Shown piece by piece: positions 1 through 5,656 of a stretch of 11,478 nucleotides of DNA. The notes beneath the pieces are model-generated. The model made no database searches, was not told the DNA's origin, and saw nothing but the letters and a program-made list of their open reading frames with translations. The first letter of the stretch is position 1. The number at the start of each line of letters is the position of its first letter. Where the stretch lies: the NCBI GenBank assembly GCA_017960705.1, contig JAGCYR010000138.1, positions 1-11,478 of the forward strand. The letters are read 5' to 3'. The stretch is from Clostridia bacterium (GTDB lineage: Bacteria; Bacillota; Clostridia; Oscillospirales; CAG-272). The position numbers and the translations under genes are program-made.

Positions 1-19
1 AGTCTGTATTCGAACCTTT

Positions 20-101
20 GAGTTTCCGCGCCGGAGGCGTGGAAACTCGAGTTTCACGCCATCCTATACTGTTCCCGCTTTATCATATTCGGGCGTGAAA
101 C
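20..101. repeat. Two related inverted repeats in the non-coding left end
   Basis: Positions 1-158 show no supportable gene. They contain a 13-bp hairpin (arm 20-32, GAGTTTCCGCGCC, with arm 36-48, three-base loop GGA, one G-U pair). A second stem follows directly (51-60, GTTTCACGCC, with 92-101, GGCGTGAAAC), with a 31-base loop. The arms are variants of the same word: GAGTTTC plus a GCC-type end occurs at 20 and again at 49. Arm 36-48 could therefore in principle pair with either copy. A small GC hairpin (109-114 with 118-123) comes next. No U-tract follows any of them, so they are not ordinary terminators. Function is unknown; an extragenic palindromic repeat, or the 3' region of a gene or RNA outside the window, are the likeliest readings. 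Confidence 0.6.
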
Positions 102-158
102 AAGGTTAGCGCGCATCGCGCGCGTCGAATCCCTTTACATTGGGTATCTATTTTCACA

Positions 159-187
159 TTGACAATCAAACAAAACAATGCTATCAT
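159..187 (+). promoter_or_regulatory. Sigma-A-type promoter of the acetyltransferase gene
   Basis: The -35 hexamer TTGACA is at 159-164 and the -10 hexamer TATCAT at 182-187, separated by exactly 17 bases. Transcription would start near 194. This lies downstream of the first in-frame ATG (178) and about 29 bases before the ATG at 223, which supports 223 as the translation start. Confidence 0.75.
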
Positions 188-222
188 TGATTTATCATTC
201 TTTATCTAATCTGAGGTCCCCT

Positions 223-723
223 ATGTCCCCCGTCTTCACATCTCCCCGCATCTCCTTCGTGCCCGTTTCCCTATCCCTTATCCCCGATTATCTGATCTTG
301 GTCAACGACGTCGAGAACGTTCAGCGCTTTATCGGCGGGATCCACGAACCGTGTGCCTACACCGAAGCAAAAGAGATCGCTTGGGTGAGCGATAAACTCT
401 CAGATAATTCCCCCGTCTTCTCGATGCTCGAACAATCGACCGGTCGCTTCATCGGCAACATTGAGTTTATGTCCATCCAAGACGGCAAAGGCGAACTCGG
501 GATCGCGATCACGGCGTCGATGCAGGAGAAAGGTTTCGGCACCGAGGCGATCCAGGCGTTCCTGTCATACGGTGTCGAGCGTTACGGGCTTACGAAAGTC
601 TGTCTTCGTGCGCGCCCATGGAACCCCCGCGCACTCCACGTCTACGAAAAATGCGGATTTGTCGAGTACGACCGTACGGAAGAGCACGTGTTTATGGAGA
701 TTGACCTTTCAAAAAACGAGTGA
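223..723 (+). CDS. GNAT-family N-acetyltransferase, RimJ/RimL type
   Basis: A 166-residue protein expected to transfer an acetyl group from acetyl-CoA to an amine; the substrate cannot be read from the sequence. The acetyl-CoA-binding motif A is visible as ELGIAITASM followed by QEKGFGT (about residues 91-107, the Q/R-x-x-G-x-G/A pattern). Motif B is NPRALHVYEKCGF (134-146), characteristic of the RimJ/RimL-like group whose members acetylate ribosomal protein N-termini, antibiotics or small metabolites. I choose ATG 223 because TGAGGT (212-217) lies five bases upstream and the predicted -10 box (182-187) lies downstream of the alternative ATG 178. The gene has its own promoter and terminator, so it appears monocistronic. 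Its length is normal for the family. Confidence 0.85.
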   Translation: MSPVFTSPRISFVPVSLSLIPDYLILVNDVENVQRFIGGIHEPCAYTEAKEIAWVSDKLSDNSPVFSMLEQSTGRFIGNIEFMSIQDGKGELGIAITASMQEKGFGTEAIQAFLSYGVERYGLTKVCLRARPWNPRALHVYEKCGFVEYDRTEEHVFMEIDLSKNE

Positions 724-727
724 ATAC

Positions 728-760
728 AAAAAAGAAACCCCGTCCGGGGTTTCTTTTTTT
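728..760. terminator. Bidirectional intrinsic terminator
   Basis: A perfect 8-bp stem, GAAACCCC (734-741) and GGGGTTTC (746-753), has a 4-base loop. An A-run (728-733) precedes it and a T-run (754-760) follows, so it works in both directions. It lies between the convergent acetyltransferase gene (ends 723) and the HD-GYP gene (ends 770), and can serve both. Confidence 0.92.
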
Positions 761-769
761 CGGACTGTA

Positions 770-2089
770 TCACGAAGCGCTGCTGATCCGTTCCTCTTCG
801 TCCATCACGCGGAGCATAATCCGTGCGAAGGTCGGATCGAACTGCGTTCCGATGCCCTTTCGAAGCTCGTCCTTCACCGCTTCGCGTGTCAGCGGTTCCC
901 TGTAGCTTCTGACCGAGGTCATTGCGTCGTAGGCGTCCGCGACGGCGATAATGCGGGCGATCAGCGGGATGTCCTCGCCGGATAGACCGTCGGGATAGCC
1001 CCTGCCGTCGTAGCGTTCGTGGTGGTGCCGGGCGCCGACGGCAAGATAGGGCGCCGTCTGGATGCTGGAGAGGATCTGATCGCCGAAGACCGGATGCTTT
1101 TTGATCTCCGCGTATTCCTCGTCAGTCAGTTTACCGATCTTGTTGATGATCTCAAGCGGGACGCCGATCTTGCCGACGTCGTGAAGCAGCGCCGCGAAAT
1201 ACACCTGCTCGCAGGTCTTTTCGGGGAGGCGCGCTTCCCTTGCGATCCGTCTGGAATAGAGCGCCACGCGGATCGAATGACCGCTGGTGTACTTGTCCTT
1301 CGCGTCGATGGCGTTGGCGAGCGCCTCGGTGGTCTCCTCGAACATTTCGGATTCCTTCTTGCGGGCTTCACGCGTGGAGGCGAGCTCGCGTTCCCTTGCG
1401 TGCTGTGCGACGTCGCTGATGTAGCTCAACGCGTAGGTGTAGAATACGATCACGACCAGCGCCATGGTGATCGTCGTGAGAGACAGACCGTAGAGGAATA
1501 TCTGCGCGACGGTCGCGAAGATCGGGAGAGAGATGCTGATAAACAGCGAGGTGACGAAGCGCTTCGGTAACCGTTTGCGATGGACGAGGATGACCGTTTC
1601 CTGCAGGATGACCATAACGAAGGGGATCACGTAGCAGAGCAGGTGCCATGATCCGCGCTGGTACCGGTTGTTCTCGTCGATCGTGTAATACAGGTTGGTA
1701 AAGGGGGCGATCAGGATCAGGATCATCCCGACGATAAAGAGATAGTCGCAGATCCGGAGAAGCAGAGGTTTTTTCGAAAGCTTCCCTTCCGTAATAAAAA
1801 GATCGACCAGATAATGCGTAAGCAGGAACGGGATGAAGAGAACGAGGAAATAGCCCATCCCGTTCGAGAGACGAACCATCACGTAACCGAGACGCGACGG
1901 GTCTCCGTCAAACTTGTACGCAAAACGGTCGAAAAACAGAAGAAGCATCGCCGACGTTTCCATGGCGGCGAGAATATGTTTCGTTCGGGCAGGCAGAGAC
2001 CGGGCGAGCAGCGTCATGACCGCGAGGATCCCGCATGCGCCGCCCAGAAAGAGCATCACGTCAAGTTGAAATGATCTTAAATAGTCCAT
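770..2089 (-). CDS. Membrane-anchored HD-GYP domain protein (c-di-GMP phosphodiesterase-like)
   Basis: A 439-residue protein. The N-terminal half (about residues 10-223) is hydrophobic, with roughly seven predicted helices (near 12-30, 40-55, 77-95, 112-130, 148-168, 180-200, 205-223). It recalls the 7TM sensor regions fused to signalling domains in Bacillota. A charged linker (about 228-252) leads into an HD-GYP domain. There, H271, the HD pair H303-D304 (LLHDVGKIG), H332 (KKHPVFG), H356/H357 and the GYP triad 364-366 (RYDGRGYPDGL) are all intact, as expected for a metal-dependent enzyme cleaving cyclic di-GMP. There is no GGDEF or EAL domain. The start is ATG 2089, preceded on its strand by AAAGGGA. 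It has its own promoter and a terminator shared with the convergent acetyltransferase gene. The signal sensed by the membrane part is unknown; cleavage of another cyclic dinucleotide is possible. Confidence 0.9.
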   Translation of the reverse strand: MDYLRSFQLDVMLFLGGACGILAVMTLLARSLPARTKHILAAMETSAMLLLFFDRFAYKFDGDPSRLGYVMVRLSNGMGYFLVLFIPFLLTHYLVDLFITEGKLSKKPLLLRICDYLFIVGMILILIAPFTNLYYTIDENNRYQRGSWHLLCYVIPFVMVILQETVILVHRKRLPKRFVTSLFISISLPIFATVAQIFLYGLSLTTITMALVVIVFYTYALSYISDVAQHARERELASTREARKKESEMFEETTEALANAIDAKDKYTSGHSIRVALYSRRIAREARLPEKTCEQVYFAALLHDVGKIGVPLEIINKIGKLTDEEYAEIKKHPVFGDQILSSIQTAPYLAVGARHHHERYDGRGYPDGLSGEDIPLIARIIAVADAYDAMTSVRSYREPLTREAVKDELRKGIGTQFDPTFARIMLRVMDEEERISSAS

Positions 2090-2127
2090 TTCAGTCCCTT
2101 TCCGTCAAACTTTAAGCGGCTATCAAC

Positions 2128-2156
2128 ATTATACAACAAAATAAACGAATTTACAA
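2128..2156 (-). promoter_or_regulatory. Sigma-A-type promoter of the HD-GYP gene
   Basis: Reading the minus strand, the -35 box TTGTAA (2156-2151) and -10 box TATAAT (2133-2128) are separated by 17 bases. Transcription would start near 2121, about 30 bases before the ATG at 2089. The 11-mer GTTGTATAATG around this -10 box is identical to that of the divergent regulator promoter. Confidence 0.75.
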
Positions 2157-2199
2157 GACTTTAGCGCGGATTATTCCATAAAAAAAATCACGGAACCGC

Positions 2200-2228
2200 T
2201 TGACAGATTTCGAGTACCGTTGTATAAT
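2200..2228 (+). promoter_or_regulatory. Consensus sigma-A-type promoter of the zinc operon
   Basis: TTGACA (2200-2205) and TATAAT (2223-2228) are both perfect consensus hexamers with the optimal 17-base spacer. Transcription should start around 2235. So strong a promoter ahead of a Fur-family gene suggests that a repressor normally holds it down. Confidence 0.9.
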
Positions 2229-2229
2229 G

Positions 2230-2252
2230 AATTTGCGAAACGGTCGCAAATT
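2230..2252. promoter_or_regulatory. Candidate Zur/Fur-family operator (perfect inverted repeat)
   Basis: AATTTGCGA (2230-2238) and TCGCAAATT (2244-2252) form a perfect 9-bp inverted repeat around a 5-base centre (AACGG). It begins two bases after the -10 box and spans the predicted transcription start, the classical position for a repressor site. Because transcription would start within the left arm, the RNA could not form the full hairpin, so a DNA operator is the better reading. It does not match the usual AT-rich Fur box by eye. I saw no second copy ahead of the other genes of the operon. Confidence 0.6.
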
Positions 2253-2267
2253 GGAGAGGTGAATCGA

Positions 2268-2660
2268 GTGCGTTACGCAACGAAACAGAGAAAACGGCTT
2301 CTGGAAGTGCTGGAAGCGCATCCCGACGAGACGCTCTCGGTTCCCGAGATCTCCGAGCTGGTTTCACCCGAAGCGGTCAGCCCCAGCGCGATCTACCGCA
2401 ATCTGTCCTCTCTTGAAAAGGAAGGTTTCGTCAAGCGCGTTTCGCTTCCGCTTTCGCAAAAGATCGGGTTCCGCTACGTCGGCGCCGATAAATGCAAGGA
2501 ACATCTGCACCTCGAATGCAAGAAGTGCGGCAAGACCTTCCATCTTCCGCTTGAGGCGAGCGAACGGCTGATCGACGGCGTCAAGGGAGACGCGGGATTT
2601 GAGGTTGACCGCGCGGAGACCGTTCTGCTCGGCGTTTGCGCGGACTGCAGCAAGAACTGA
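2268..2660 (+). CDS. zur: Fur-family metalloregulator, probably zinc-responsive (Zur-like)
   Basis: A 130-residue DNA-binding regulator of the ferric uptake regulator family, which represses target genes when loaded with metal. The N-terminal winged-helix is clear: TKQRKRLLEVL (5-15) and the recognition region SAIYRNLSSLEKEGF (40-54). The C-terminal dimerisation domain holds both structural zinc pairs, C84-x-x-C87 and C124-x-x-C127, and a candidate sensing site, H79-x-H81 with C76. The histidine usually found in the last strand before the final Cys pair is absent (residues read DRAETVLLG). The zinc assignment rests on the adjacent ZnuABC-type genes; iron, manganese or peroxide sensing is not excluded by sequence. 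I choose GTG 2268, preceded by GGAGAGG (2253-2259) with 8 bases between. The upstream in-frame TTG at 2220 lies inside the promoter. It is probably autoregulated through the inverted repeat at 2230-2252. Confidence 0.85.
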   Translation: MRYATKQRKRLLEVLEAHPDETLSVPEISELVSPEAVSPSAIYRNLSSLEKEGFVKRVSLPLSQKIGFRYVGADKCKEHLHLECKKCGKTFHLPLEASERLIDGVKGDAGFEVDRAETVLLGVCADCSKN

Positions 2661-2690
2661 AACCATAATACAATGAACGGCGGTGAGACC

Positions 2691-2987
2691 ATGACGAATA
2701 AACGCAGGATCATATCTATCCTTATGATCCTTCTGATCGTTTTCGTTCTGGTCTCGTCATTCTGGTTTATCTTACACGAAACGCACCACGACTGCACGGG
2801 CGAGGACTGCCCCGTCTGCGCCATGATCGCGATCTGCAGGAATACCCTGAAGACCGTTTTGATCGCGCTCCTGCTCGTTTTGTCCGCCCTTGCCTCCCGA
2901 AGCGCGGGGCGTGCGTTCGTTTCTTCCTCCGCGCAGTTTAACCCGGAGGAAACGCCCGTTTCTTTAAAAGTCAAGCTCCTGAATTGA
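2691..2987 (+). CDS. Small two-helix membrane protein with His/Cys-rich outer loop, function unknown
   Basis: A 98-residue protein I cannot assign to a named family with confidence. It has an N-terminal basic stretch and a helix (about 7-27). A short loop with a dense set of potential metal ligands follows: H29, H32, H33, C35, C40, C43 and C49 (HETHHDC then CPVC). A second helix comes next (about 53-68), then a basic, cytoplasmic-type tail ending SLKVKLLN. The positive-inside rule places the loop outside the membrane. The first helix could instead be a cleaved signal, but no good cleavage site is obvious. ATG 2691 is preferred because GGCGGTGAG lies just upstream; ATG 2673 has no ribosome binding site. 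It starts 30 bases after the regulator gene, so it is co-transcribed with it. Its position in a zinc-uptake operon makes zinc binding or handover at the membrane a reasonable inference, not a demonstrated role. Confidence 0.8.
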   Translation: MTNKRRIISILMILLIVFVLVSSFWFILHETHHDCTGEDCPVCAMIAICRNTLKTVLIALLLVLSALASRSAGRAFVSSSAQFNPEETPVSLKVKLLN

Positions 2988-2996
2988 ATCGTTTAT

Positions 2997-3060
2997 AACA
3001 AGGGGATACTCTTCCAAACGGAGGAGTTATTCGGCGTTGCGCCGTTCCCCTTGTTTTTTC
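2997..3060 (+). terminator. Branched terminator-like RNA structure within the zinc operon
   Basis: An outer 10-bp stem, AACAAGGGGA (2997-3006) and TCCCCTTGTT (3046-3055), runs into a T-run (3054-3059), as in an intrinsic terminator. Its interior is two further hairpins, not a loop: 3008-3015 with 3020-3027 (8 bp, one G-U pair, loop AAAC) and CGGCG (3032-3036) with CGCCG (3040-3044). Together they form a three-way junction. It begins 9 bases after the stop codon of the small membrane protein gene and ends 36 bases before the binding-lipoprotein ATG. I find no convincing promoter after it, so the downstream transport genes probably depend on read-through. It may be a partial terminator setting gene dosage, or a conditional attenuator. 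Confidence 0.65.
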
Positions 3061-3095
3061 TGATGCCCGAATCATTTGAAAACAGGAGAAACAAT

Positions 3096-4115
3096 ATGAA
3101 GAAAATACTTGCTCTGACACTTTGCGTGTTGGTTTTCGCCGGGATCCTCTCCGGCTGCTCTATAAATGAAAAGAGCGATAAGATCGAGATCGTCACGACC
3201 ATTTTTCCCGAATACGACTGGGTGCGGGAGATCCTCGGAGAAAACAACGACCGCGTTAACATCACGATGCTGATCGACAGCGGCGCCGATCTTCACAGCT
3301 ATCAGCCGACTGCGGACGATATCGTGAAGGTCGCGACCTGCGATCTGTTCATCTACGTCGGGGGCGAATCCGACGCGTGGGTTGCGGACGTCTTAAAGAC
3401 CGCGAAAAATCCGGATATGATCGTCGTCAATCTGCTTGACGTTCTCGGGGACAAGGTCAAGGAGGAAGAAGTCAAGGAAGGCATGGAAGCCGAGGATGAA
3501 CACGACCATGATCACGACGAGGAAGAAGAACACGATCACGATCACGAGCACGAGCATCACCACGACGAAGACGAGCCGGAGTTCGACGAACACGTCTGGC
3601 TCTCTCTGAAAAACGCAGTTGACCTGACCGGATTCATCGCGGAGAAGATCAAGACCCTTGACCCCGATCACGCCGACTACTACGCCGCCAATACCTCCGC
3701 ATACGTCGCAAAGCTGCAAGCTCTTGACGCGAAGTACGCCGCGGCGGTCAACGAGGGCACGGTCAAGACGCTGCTCTTCGGCGACCGCTTCCCCTTCCGG
3801 TATCTCGTCGACGACTACGGATTGGACTATTTCGCCGCGTTCGTCGGATGCTCCGCGGAGAGCGAAGCGAGCTTTGAAACCATCGTGTTCCTATCGAACA
3901 AGGTCGACGAGCTTCATCTCAAAGCCATCATGCAGATCGAAAGCGCGGACGGCAAGATCGCGAACACGATCAAGAATCAGACCCAAACGAAGGATCAGAC
4001 CGTCCTAACGCTCGACTCGATGCAGTCGGTCACGGCAAAAGACGTGAAGAACGGCACGACCTATCTCGGCGTGATGGAGCGCAATCTTGAAGTACTGAAA
4101 GAGGCTCTGAAGTAA
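3096..4115 (+). CDS. znuA: Zinc/manganese ABC transporter substrate-binding lipoprotein (ZnuA/AdcA-like)
   Basis: A 339-residue cluster A-I metal-binding protein that captures metal, most likely zinc, outside the membrane and delivers it to the permease. A lipoprotein signal ends in LSGC, with C21 as the predicted lipidated residue. The binding domain starts IEIVTTIFPEYDW (30-42). Expected ligands are H67 (GADLHSYQP) and H166 (DEHVWLS), with acidic candidates D230, E282 and D307. The position normally occupied by a third histidine (the HDAF-type motif) instead reads FGDRFPF. I recall this variant from clostridial relatives, but it still changes the metal site. A His/Asp/Glu-rich loop (about 135-160) sits before H166, as in zinc-specific members. 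ATG 3096 is chosen for AGGAG at 3084-3088 with a 7-base spacing; the frame extends to 3051 but that would spoil the signal peptide. Confidence 0.93.
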   Translation: MKKILALTLCVLVFAGILSGCSINEKSDKIEIVTTIFPEYDWVREILGENNDRVNITMLIDSGADLHSYQPTADDIVKVATCDLFIYVGGESDAWVADVLKTAKNPDMIVVNLLDVLGDKVKEEEVKEGMEAEDEHDHDHDEEEEHDHDHEHEHHHDEDEPEFDEHVWLSLKNAVDLTGFIAEKIKTLDPDHADYYAANTSAYVAKLQALDAKYAAAVNEGTVKTLLFGDRFPFRYLVDDYGLDYFAAFVGCSAESEASFETIVFLSNKVDELHLKAIMQIESADGKIANTIKNQTQTKDQTVLTLDSMQSVTAKDVKNGTTYLGVMERNLEVLKEALK

Positions 4116-4166
4116 TCTAACGTTCCCCGTTTTCCCCCGAACGACTTGCAAAGGAAGAACAAACGT

Positions 4167-4922
4167 ATGAAAAGACTCGGTAAAATCGTCTCCATTCTTT
4201 TAGCGGCGGCTATGATCCTTTTCACCTATGGATGCGGATCCGATATTGCGTCAACCGGGGGAAACGGGACCGGTGAAAAACCCGAGGGTATCGATCCCGC
4301 CGACCGTCTTGATATCATCAGCCAGGACGAATATCTGCTCTACCAAAACGTTTTTTACAACGGATACGCGTCGAAGATGGACGGGACGAAGGTAAAGAAG
4401 ACCGGCGTTCTCGCCACGCTGCACGACGCGTTCAACGACTTGGACCGCTACTACGTCTGGGGCTATTACGACAATACGAAGTGCTGCGACTGGCAATGGG
4501 AGCTCAAGCTGAAGGACGGCACGGAACTACCCCCTGAAGGGTCTCTGATCACAGTCGAGGGAACCTTCGTCTACGACGAAGATGCGCTCGACGATTACTG
4601 GATCAAGGACGCGAAGGTCACGACCAAAACGAAGTATACCGGCGCGTTATACGATCTCAATATGTTTCTGATGAGCGACACGCTCGAACGGGTCCAGATC
4701 ATCAACGTCCTGCGCTTTCCCGATTATTTCAAGGATAAGAGCTACAGCGCGTACGGCAGGATCAAGACGATCGATTCGATCCAGGATCCGTATTACAACG
4801 GTTCGTGGGACATCCCGATCATTTGGTCGAACGAGATCCCCGCGATCGGAACGACGGTCGTTCTGACCGGGACGGTTACAGCCGGTACGCTGAACGTCGG
4901 GACCATGCAAACCATTGACTGA
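4167..4922 (+). CDS. Lipoprotein of unknown function with two OB-like beta regions, in the zinc operon
   Basis: A 251-residue predicted lipoprotein. The signal ends FTYGC, with C23 as the lipid anchor. A Gly-rich linker (24-40) precedes the mature part. Two stretches look alike in layout, each a beta-rich segment beginning with a Gly-containing strand and ending in a turn before a 'V-x-G-T' strand. The first is about 77-150, ending in GSLITVEGTF (125-134); the second is about 194-250, ending in TTVVLTGTV (229-237). This resembles tandem OB-type folds. A Cys pair (C106-C107, in TKCCDWQWE) sits in the first, reminiscent of the Cys pair in YcgQ/TIGR03943-type zinc-regulon proteins, though I cannot confirm homology. 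The start is ATG 4167 with AAGGAAG (4151-4157). It lies 51 bases after znuA and 26 bases before znuC, so it is part of the transporter operon. A role in metal capture or transfer at the cell surface is inference. Confidence 0.8.
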   Translation: MKRLGKIVSILLAAAMILFTYGCGSDIASTGGNGTGEKPEGIDPADRLDIISQDEYLLYQNVFYNGYASKMDGTKVKKTGVLATLHDAFNDLDRYYVWGYYDNTKCCDWQWELKLKDGTELPPEGSLITVEGTFVYDEDALDDYWIKDAKVTTKTKYTGALYDLNMFLMSDTLERVQIINVLRFPDYFKDKSYSAYGRIKTIDSIQDPYYNGSWDIPIIWSNEIPAIGTTVVLTGTVTAGTLNVGTMQTID

Positions 4923-4948
4923 TTTAAACGCATTTGGAGGTCGATAAT

Positions 4949-5656
4949 ATGGCACTGCTGACCTGCCGGGATCTTTCGCTCGGCTACGACGGACGCGTGA
5001 TCGCTCACGGGATCAACTTTAGCGTTGAGTCCGGGGACTATCTCTGCGTCGTCGGGGAGAACGGATCCGGGAAAAGTACGCTGATGAAGACCATCCTCGG
5101 GCTTCTTCCGCCGATCGGAGGCGAGATCGTCACGGGCGACGGGCTCAAACATACCGAGATCGGGTATCTTCCCCAGCAGACCGAGGTACAGAAGGATTTT
5201 CCCGCGTCGGTGTGGGAGATCGTGCTCTCGGGCTGCGGGAACCGGATGGGTTCGCGCCCGTTCTATAACAAGGAAGACAAAGAACGGGCAAGAAGCAACA
5301 TAGAACGCATGCGGATCTCGCACCTGGTCAAACGGTGCTACCGCGAGCTTTCGGGCGGTCAGCAGCAGCGCGTTCTGCTTGCAAGGGCTCTCTGCGCGAC
5401 GACCAAGCTGCTGGTGCTCGACGAGCCGGTCGCGGGGCTGGATCCCGTCGTGACCGCAGAGATGTACGAGTTGATCGACGAACTGAATAAAAAGGACGGG
5501 ATCACGGTCATTATGATCTCGCACGATATAGCCGCTGCTCTGAAATACGCGGATCACATCCTTCACGTTTCGGGCAACGTCTTTTTCGGAACGACTGAAG
5601 AATATAAAAACAGCGGCGAAGCGCTCGCTTTTCTGAAGGGCGGTGAGAACAAATGA
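4949..5656 (+). CDS. znuC: Metal ABC transporter ATP-binding protein (ZnuC-like)
   Basis: A 235-residue ATPase that powers metal import through the adjacent permease. All ABC motifs are intact: Walker A GENGSGKST (36-44), Q-loop LPQQ (74-77), signature LSGGQQQR (134-141), Walker B LLVLDEP (154-160) with D158-E159, D-loop GLD (163-165) and the switch histidine H192 (ISHD). The length matches the ZnuC/AdcC group, without the longer C-terminal extension seen in E. coli ZnuC. ATG 4949 is preceded by TTGGAGG (4934-4940) with 8 bases of spacing; the frame extends to a TTG that is itself part of that ribosome binding site. The final codons overlap the permease gene as ATGA (5653-5656), indicating translational coupling and a fixed ratio of the two subunits. 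Confidence 0.95.
   Translation: MALLTCRDLSLGYDGRVIAHGINFSVESGDYLCVVGENGSGKSTLMKTILGLLPPIGGEIVTGDGLKHTEIGYLPQQTEVQKDFPASVWEIVLSGCGNRMGSRPFYNKEDKERARSNIERMRISHLVKRCYRELSGGQQQRVLLARALCATTKLLVLDEPVAGLDPVVTAEMYELIDELNKKDGITVIMISHDIAAALKYADHILHVSGNVFFGTTEEYKNSGEALAFLKGGENK

Noticed and set aside
2..109. Open frame at the left edge that could be the 3' end of a gene
   Set aside because: It is only about 35 codons, has no recognisable motif, and coincides with the palindromes; support is too weak to call a gene.
178..222. Upstream ATG for the acetyltransferase
   Set aside because: It lies upstream of the predicted -10 box at 182-187 and lacks a ribosome binding site; ATG 223 has TGAGGT at the right distance.
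461..985. A 174-codon + strand frame running from the acetyltransferase through the terminator into the HD-GYP gene
   Set aside because: It crosses a clear terminator and overlaps two real genes in the wrong frame; its Arg/Ser-rich composition is typical of an out-of-frame translation.
2220..2267. TTG 2220 or GTG 2259 as the regulator start
   Set aside because: TTG 2220 is inside the promoter, and GTG 2259 overlaps the ribosome binding site itself. GTG 2268 has proper spacing and gives a normal Fur N-terminus.
2988..3095. A separate znuA promoter in the gap
   Set aside because: A TATAAC at 2994-2999 has no acceptable -35 at 17 bases, and nothing promoter-like follows the branched structure. 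I therefore favour read-through, though a weak promoter cannot be excluded.
3393..3719. Open frame opposite the His-rich region of the binding lipoprotein
   Set aside because: Val-rich antisense product of the His/Asp codon run; no ribosome binding site or promoter.
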